Assembly (NCBI RefSeq): GCF_947495665.1
Contig: NZ_CANLZV010000004.1
Location: forward strand, 186,001 to 250,000
DNA: 64,000 bases
Source: an uncultured Sunxiuqinia sp.
GTDB lineage: Bacteria; Bacteroidota; Bacteroidia; Bacteroidales; Prolixibacteraceae
Direction of reading: 5' to 3'
The notes beneath the pieces are model-generated. The model saw only the letters and a list, made by a program, of their open reading frames with translations. It did not search any database and was not told where the DNA came from. This document shows, one piece after another, positions 54,601 through 61,700 of this stretch; within the stretch, counting starts at the first letter, position 1, and each line of letters opens with the position of its first letter. The position numbers and the translations under genes were made by a program.

Positions 54601-57600
54601 GCCAGGTGCAGCTGCAATTCGGACTTATAGGCATCAGATGCACTTGTCCAAAATTGTGGAGCGGCATCTGCATTAGTCCATTCAGCAGAAGTCGGCAGTC
54701 GCCATCCAAGGCCCAACAGCAGGTTACATGGGTCATTATTCAACGACCAGCTTGAACTCTGCGAGATGCTGGAGATCCAGCTGGTCCATGCATTGCTGGG
54801 GCTGTAAGAAGAACCATCGTGTTTATAACCCTGCGGCAGGTTAAACTGCCAATACCAGCCTGAAGCAGCCTCCGCATTATCACCAACAAATTCGCCTTGG
54901 CGGTCAGCTCCCAGGTTTTGAGTCAGCCAACAAGCCGATTTGCCGGAAACATCAGAACTAACAGAGTGGTAAGTTACGTTTTTGCTTACCGGTGCTCCAT
55001 TAACCCCTTCGGTATGAATAACAGTAAACGTTGCCGGACAAATTCTGAAGCTGGCATCCGCCGGGCTGTAAGCCACCCCTTCACTGTTGATGGCATAGGC
55101 ACGGATGTAATAGGTTGGCCCCTCAACAAGTCCGCCAATTGTACGGGTAAAACTTCCTACGCCATCGCCGGATGAAATTTTGCTGTCGGCAATGGTCGGA
55201 TTGCCGGTTGTGTTCCAGCACAATCCCCGATCCGTAACTTCTGCTCCTCCATCATTTGTAACCGTCGCATTTCCTGTCGCGGTGGTTTCAGTCATGGCTT
55301 CAGCTACAATCGTTACCTTGCTAACGGATGGTGTTGAAATAACCACTTTGTCGCGAATACAACGTACTGAGAAGGCATAGGCTTTACTGGCTGAGTTTGG
55401 GGCACTGGAAGAGGCATTCAAGTACAAATAATGTCCCGTAGTAGAGGCTGCCTGCGTGCTACTCCAGTAGTACCCATGACCTCCCCGGTTTTGCAGTCCT
55501 CCGGTCGAATAGTAAAGGTCTCCTGCCAGATGCAATTTCAAGTCAGAATTGTAGGCATCGGCTGCCTTTTGCCAGAACTGGGGAGCATCATCGGCATTTT
55601 CCCATTCCGCTTTGGTTGGAATCCGCCAGCCCAAACCAAGCAGCGAATTACAAGGGTCATTGCCTGCTGACCAGTTTGAGCTTTCTGAGATGCTTCCTGT
55701 CCAGGAAGTCCAATCGTTGTTTGGAACGTAGGAGTTCCCTACCGGCTGATAGCCTTGCTGGCGATTAAACTGCCAGTACCAGCCGGCGGCAGCCTCAGAG
55801 GCATCATTGTAAGCATCCGGTGCGCGATCAGCTCCCAGGTTTTGGGTCAACCAGCAGGCTGCTTCGCCTGAAATATTCGTGCTCACGGAATTGTACGTTA
55901 TTGTTTTACTAACCGCTGCTCCATTCAACCCTTCGGTATGAATCACTTCAAAACCGGTCGGACAAATCATGAAGCTGGTCACTTCCGGGCTGTAGCCCGT
56001 TCCCTGACTATTGGTTGCAAAAGCGCGAATGTAATAGGTAATTCCTTCTTTAAGGTTTTTCAGATCACCGGTAAAACTGCCCAAGCCGCTTCCGATGGTT
56101 AATGTGCTGTCTGAAACAGTTGGCGCATCGCCGGTTGTATTCCAGCACAATCCGCGGGTTTCCACAGCAGCACCTCCATCTGTTGTAACAATGGCTGTTC
56201 CTTTAGCCGCATCCGAGGTCATGCCCGAAACAGGCACCTCAACCTTACTCACCTGCGGTGCCGACAAAGTCATCTCCGTGCGGATACAACGCATTGGGAA
56301 AGCATAGGCCTTATTAATATAGGTAACGCTACTTCCACTCGTTGTTAAATAGAGATAATAGCCGGTGGTACCCGTATACCGGTCACTACTCCAGTAATAC
56401 CCATAGCTACCGCGGTTTTGTAATGCCCCGGTAGAATAATTCAACAGTCCTGCCAGATGCAATTTCAATTCTGAATTGTAGGCATCGGCCGCCTTTTGCC
56501 AGAACTGGGGAGCAGCATCGGCATTTTCCCATTCCGCTTTGGTTGGAATCCGCCAGCCCAGACCTAAAAGCAAGCGACAAGGATCATTCGCACTTCCCCA
56601 GTTAATGTTTTCAGAAATGCTGGAAGTCCAGGAAGTCCAGGCATTGTTCGGAATATAAGATGATCCTACCGGTTTGTACCCCTGAGAACGGTTAAACTGC
56701 CAGTACCAGCCAGAAGCAGCTTCGGACTTATCATTTACTGCAGTGGCTTGCTCGTCAGCTCCCAGGTTTTGCGTCAGCCAGCAAGCGGCTTCGCCCGAAA
56801 TCATACTGCCAACCGAGTGGTAAGTAACCGTTTTGCTTTCCGGTGCTCCATTCAAGCCGGCGGTGTGCATCACATCAAATTCATAAGGGCATATTCTGAA
56901 GCTGGTTACAGTGGGGCTATAAGCCGTTCCTTCACTGTTGGTGGCATAAGCCCGCACATAATAAACAGGCCCTTCTTTCAAATCAGCCAAGGTTCTTGTA
57001 AATTCCCCGGTTCCTCCTCCGGCCGTAATCACCTCGTCGGCAATGGTAGGTGTTGAATTGGTTTCACTCCAACACAAACCTCTTTCGGTTACCGGCATCC
57101 CCCCGTCCGAAGCAACAGTAGCCGTAGCATCCGCCGATGTGGCGGTCATCTCTTTTGCAGGTACCTCAACATCACTCACTACTGGCGCTGATTTGACAAG
57201 TTCGTCACGAATACAACGCACCGGAAATGCATTTGCCTTGTTGGAGTAGGTAACGCTGCTGCTTCCCGAATAAATGTATAAGTAATTTCCGTTGGTTGAA
57301 TTGTAGCGATCGCTACTCCAGTAATACCCATAAGTTCCGCGGTTTTGAAGCGCGCCGGTATTGTAAGCCAGAAGTCCGGCCTGGTGAAGTTTCAATTCGG
57401 AATGATAAGCATCCGCTGAATTTGTCCAGAATTGGGGAGCGGCGTCGGCATTTTCCCACTCCGCTTTGGTAGGAATACGCCAGCCTAAGCCCAACAACAA
57501 GTTACACGGATCATTGGCACTCATCCAGTTCACATTCTCCGAAATACTCGTTATCCATGGGGTCCAGCTATTGGCCGGCAGACGTGAACCATCGTATTTA

Positions 57601-58733
57601 TAGCCTTGTTTCCGGTTGAACTGCCAATACCAGCCGGCCGAAGCTTCGCTGGCATCGCTAACCGAAGTGGCTTGCTGGCTGGCTCCCAGGTTTTGGGTTA
57701 ACCAACAGGCCGATTTACCCGAAATACGTGAACTTACGGAACTATAAATTACCTTTTTCGTCTCCGGTGCTCCATTCAATCCTTCGGTGTGGATAATTTC
57801 AAAATTGGTTGGACATAACTGAAAACTGGTGGTTGACGGGCTGTAAGCTGTCCCTTCGCTGTTGACCGCATAGGCCCGCACATAGTACGTAACCCCTTCT
57901 TCTAAATTAGATAACAGCTCGGAGAACGTTCCCTTTCCGGAGCCACTTGGAAGCGTATGATCGTCAACCGTTGGGTTGCCAGTTGTGTTCCAGCAAAGTC
58001 CCCGGCTGGTTACTGCGGCACCTCCATCTGAAACAACAGTTGCCACACCTGCCGCCGAAGTTTCCGTTACCAGCGAATCCGGAATAACAACATCACTCAC
58101 CGATGGTAAAGCAATGGTAATTCCATCGCGGATACAACGAAGCGGCAAGGCATAAGCTTTAGAGAAATAGTTAATCCGGCTGCCGGAATACAAATCCATA
58201 AAATAAGCACTGCTGGTGTTAATCTGGGTATTACTCCAGTAACGTCCATAACTGCCTCTGCCGGCAAGTACGCCATTGTTGTATGCAAGCACCCCTGCTG
58301 AATGCAGTTTCAGTACCGAGGCAAAAGCATCGGCACCTGTTGTCCAGTCTTGCGGTGCTGCATCGGCATTTTCCCATTCGGTCTTAGTCGGGATGCGCCA
58401 TCCCAAGCCCAGCAACAGGTTACATGGATCCTTGGCTGCCACCCAGGCTGAGCTTTCCGAAATGCTCGTTGTCCAGGCTTCCCACGCATTCGAAGGTGTC
58501 CGGGAGCTATCGTATTTATAGCCCTGCGAACGATTGAACTGCCAGTACCAACCCGCCGAAGCTTCGGTGGCATCATTCATACTCGTTGCTTGCTGATCGG
58601 CTCCCAGGTTTTGGGTAAGCCAGCAACGCAAGTCACCGGACAAATCGGTACTTACGGAATGATAAACAACCGTTTTTGATTCCGGAGCCCCGCTAAATCC
58701 TTCCACATGCATAACCGTAAAAGCGGTGGGACA
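51660..58733 (-). repeat. Composite repeat array: eight FISUMP domains alternating with FN3-like repeats
   Basis: The period is about 920 bp. Approximate FISUMP domain limits, from the C-terminus: 51660-52270, 52572-53192, 53503-54113, 54428-55041, 55358-55963, 56280-56892, 57204-57816 and 58126-58733. Each domain keeps four Cys (before the first strand, in CWLTQNLGA, in NDPC and in VRC), suggesting two disulfides in an oxidising compartment. The copy at the C-terminus is the most divergent: it has a shorter TSW/SIS region, an extra Cys (FNCSQGF) and GGTWRIPT in place of LGWRIPT. Such near-identical DNA units invite recombination and assembly collapse. Confidence 0.85.
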
Positions 58734-61700
58734 GCTCTTGCTGCTGATATCAGGTCCGTAAGCCGTTCCAACACTGTTGGTGGCATAAGCCCGTACATAA
58801 TAAGTAGGTCCTTCAACCATTCCTGTAATGGTATCGCTATAGGTTCCCACTCCGGCTTCACCATTTAAGATGACCTCATCATCAAGCGTTGGGTTACCTG
58901 TTGTGTTCCACACCAGCCCCCTTTCGATTACTTCTGCACCCCCGTCATCAATAACATCAGCTGTTCCGAGTTGAGTTGAATCATCAATCGCCTCGAGCAC
59001 AACCGAGCCAAGCGTTGGCACAACCGGTGCGGTTAAAATCGTATCAATTTCGCCATAAGCCGTGCCCAGGCTGTTGGTGGCATAAGCACGGATATAATAC
59101 GTTGAGGCATGTTTCAGTCCTCCAAGAAAGGACTCGAACTCACCCAGTCCGCTACCATTTTTTGTTTTGGTCAACAGATCTATCGTGGGGATGGTGTCAC
59201 TACTCCAGCAAACGCCTCGCAGAATTACTTCGGCGCCGCCATCAGCAACCACATCACCTCCGCTAACAGCACCTGAACTCCAAATGGAATCGGACGCCAA
59301 GGTATGAACAGTCGGAATCGTCAGCGTTGTCAGGGTATCCACTTCGCCATAAGCCGTTCCCATGCTGTTGATGGCGTAAGCCCGTACATAGTAAGTCGTT
59401 CCCTCCTTCAGTTCAGTAACGTTCAGCGAGAACAAGCCTGTTCCGCCAGTGCTATGCTCCACCGATAAACTGTCGGTCGTTGGTGTTCCGAATGCACTGT
59501 AGCAAACCCCTCGAGCGGTTACCTCCACACGACCATTGTCCGTAACCTCACCACCACATACTGCCTCGTTCCGGGCTACCGATTTCGGTGCGCTGGTAAT
59601 GACTGTTGGAATGGTTGGCGTGGTAAATGAAATTGCTTCCGGGCTGAAACGGGTTCCAACCGCGTTGGTCGCATAGGCCCACACATAATAAGTGGTGCTG
59701 GCTTTCAGGTTTGTAATCGTTCCGTTGATTTCGGTTGAACCGGCTCCCAACGAAATGCTGCTGTCAGCCGGCATAGGAACCGTAGGGGCCTGACCGGTGG
59801 TATTCCAGTAAAGTCCCCGGTCGGTAACCGGAGAACCTCCATCCGTAATGACAGAGGCTGAACCGTCTCCCGTTGTCATGGTCAAGTTGGTCATCAAAGC
59901 AATACTTACCATTGGACGAATGGCTTCGGTCACCAGACTATCCAGCTGTCCGTAAGCCGTTCCCAGAATGTTGGTGGCAAAGGCTTTAATGTAGTATTTG
60001 GTTCCGGGCAACAATCCGCTGACGTTGCTCACATAAGCTCCTATTCCACCAGCCATATCATTCAGTTTAACGCCCGTTTCCAGGTCAGGATCGTTCGTCA
60101 GGCTCCAGCACACACCTCTCACATTGACCGGCATTCCTCCGTCATTGGTCACTTCACCTCCGCATACAGCATGCGTACTATCCACCGCCGAAGGTTTCGT
60201 TGTTGTTACTGCCGGAAGCATTACTTCCTTGGTACGGAAGAAGACCTGACTGCCATAACTTGTTCCAACCGCGTTGGTCGCATAGGCTCTTACATAGTAA
60301 TCGGTCTCCGGTTTCAGGCCAGACAAGTTGGCGGTGAAACGCCCAATACCCGTTGTGGTTTCATCAACCGTTTTGGTGGGAAGTGCCACCGTTGGCGCAT
60401 TGTGCATGCTCCAGCAAACCCCGCGAGCCAAGATGGGCGTCCTTCCATCGTCAGTAATTTCACCCCCGCTGGTTGCGGTTGTCGCAATAATATTTGTAAC
60501 CGGCGTTGTCGCCACCAGAGTTGGGAAAGCATCGGTCAAAAATGTCCGTTCCAAACCGTAGGCCACCCCAATCTTATTGACCGCATAAGCCCTTACATAA
60601 TAAAGCGTGTTCGGTTTCAGATCAGTCAACTTGCTGATGTAAGAGTCTGTTCCCGACCCGTTGTATGTCCGGCTGTCTTCGATGGTTGGGTTGGTATGTG
60701 TACTCCAGCACACTCCCTTAAGCGTCACATCAGCCCCGCCATCGCTGGTAATGTCTCCTCCGCAAACGGCGGTGTAACCTTCAATCTCGGTAACTTCATG
60801 GGTAAACAGTCGGGGCGCAGTTGGAAATATAGTTACTGAAACCTGGTTTCCATAAGCCGTACCTGCGCTGTTGGTTGCATAAGCCCGGATGTAATAGCTA
60901 ATGCTCATGTTCAGTCCACCAATGTTGCTGGTAAAATTACCGATTCCCGTACCATCCGAAGTTTTATTGACCACTACGGTGTCGGGATCAAAATTGGCAT
61001 CGGTGCTCCAAAGCACCCCGCGGTCAGTAATTTCAGCTCCTCCATCATCCGAGATTGTTCCTCCGGTAACCACTTCTGACTTGGTAACAGGAACAACATA
61101 ATTGGTTGTAATGCTTGGCAAAATTGCCGGAGTGGTGTAGCTCACCTCATTTCCGTAAGCCACTCCCTGGCTATTCACCGCATAAGCCCGCACATAATAG
61201 GTCGTCACCGGATCCAAGTCTGTCAAGGTACTTCTAAAGGTGTCTCCGTTAAGTTTGTCGTACCTTGTTTTGGTGTGTAAACTGACCGTTGGATTATGTC
61301 CGGTACTCCAGCAAACTCCTACATTGGTGATGCTTGAACCTCCGTTACTTTGAATAAGTCCACCTCCAACGGCTGATGTTCCGGTTGATGATGCCAGTAA
61401 TTCCTGCGTGGTTAAACTGGCAAAGTCAAGAGTAGTGAAGCTTAACTCATCGCCAAAGGCTATGCCGATTTCGTTCTCCGCATAAGCTCTTATGTAATAG
61501 GTTGTTCCTCGTTTTAACCCTTTGAGCTGGGTCGTGAAATAGCCAATACCGGTACCCGTTTGAGCCGATTTATTGACTTTAACCGTATCAGGCTTGAAGC
61601 CGGAAACAGTACTCCACACCATTCCACGGGTAGTAACCGATGACCCGCCATCATCGGAGATATGGCCCCCGCTATAAGCAGTCGTTCCGTTTACATACCA

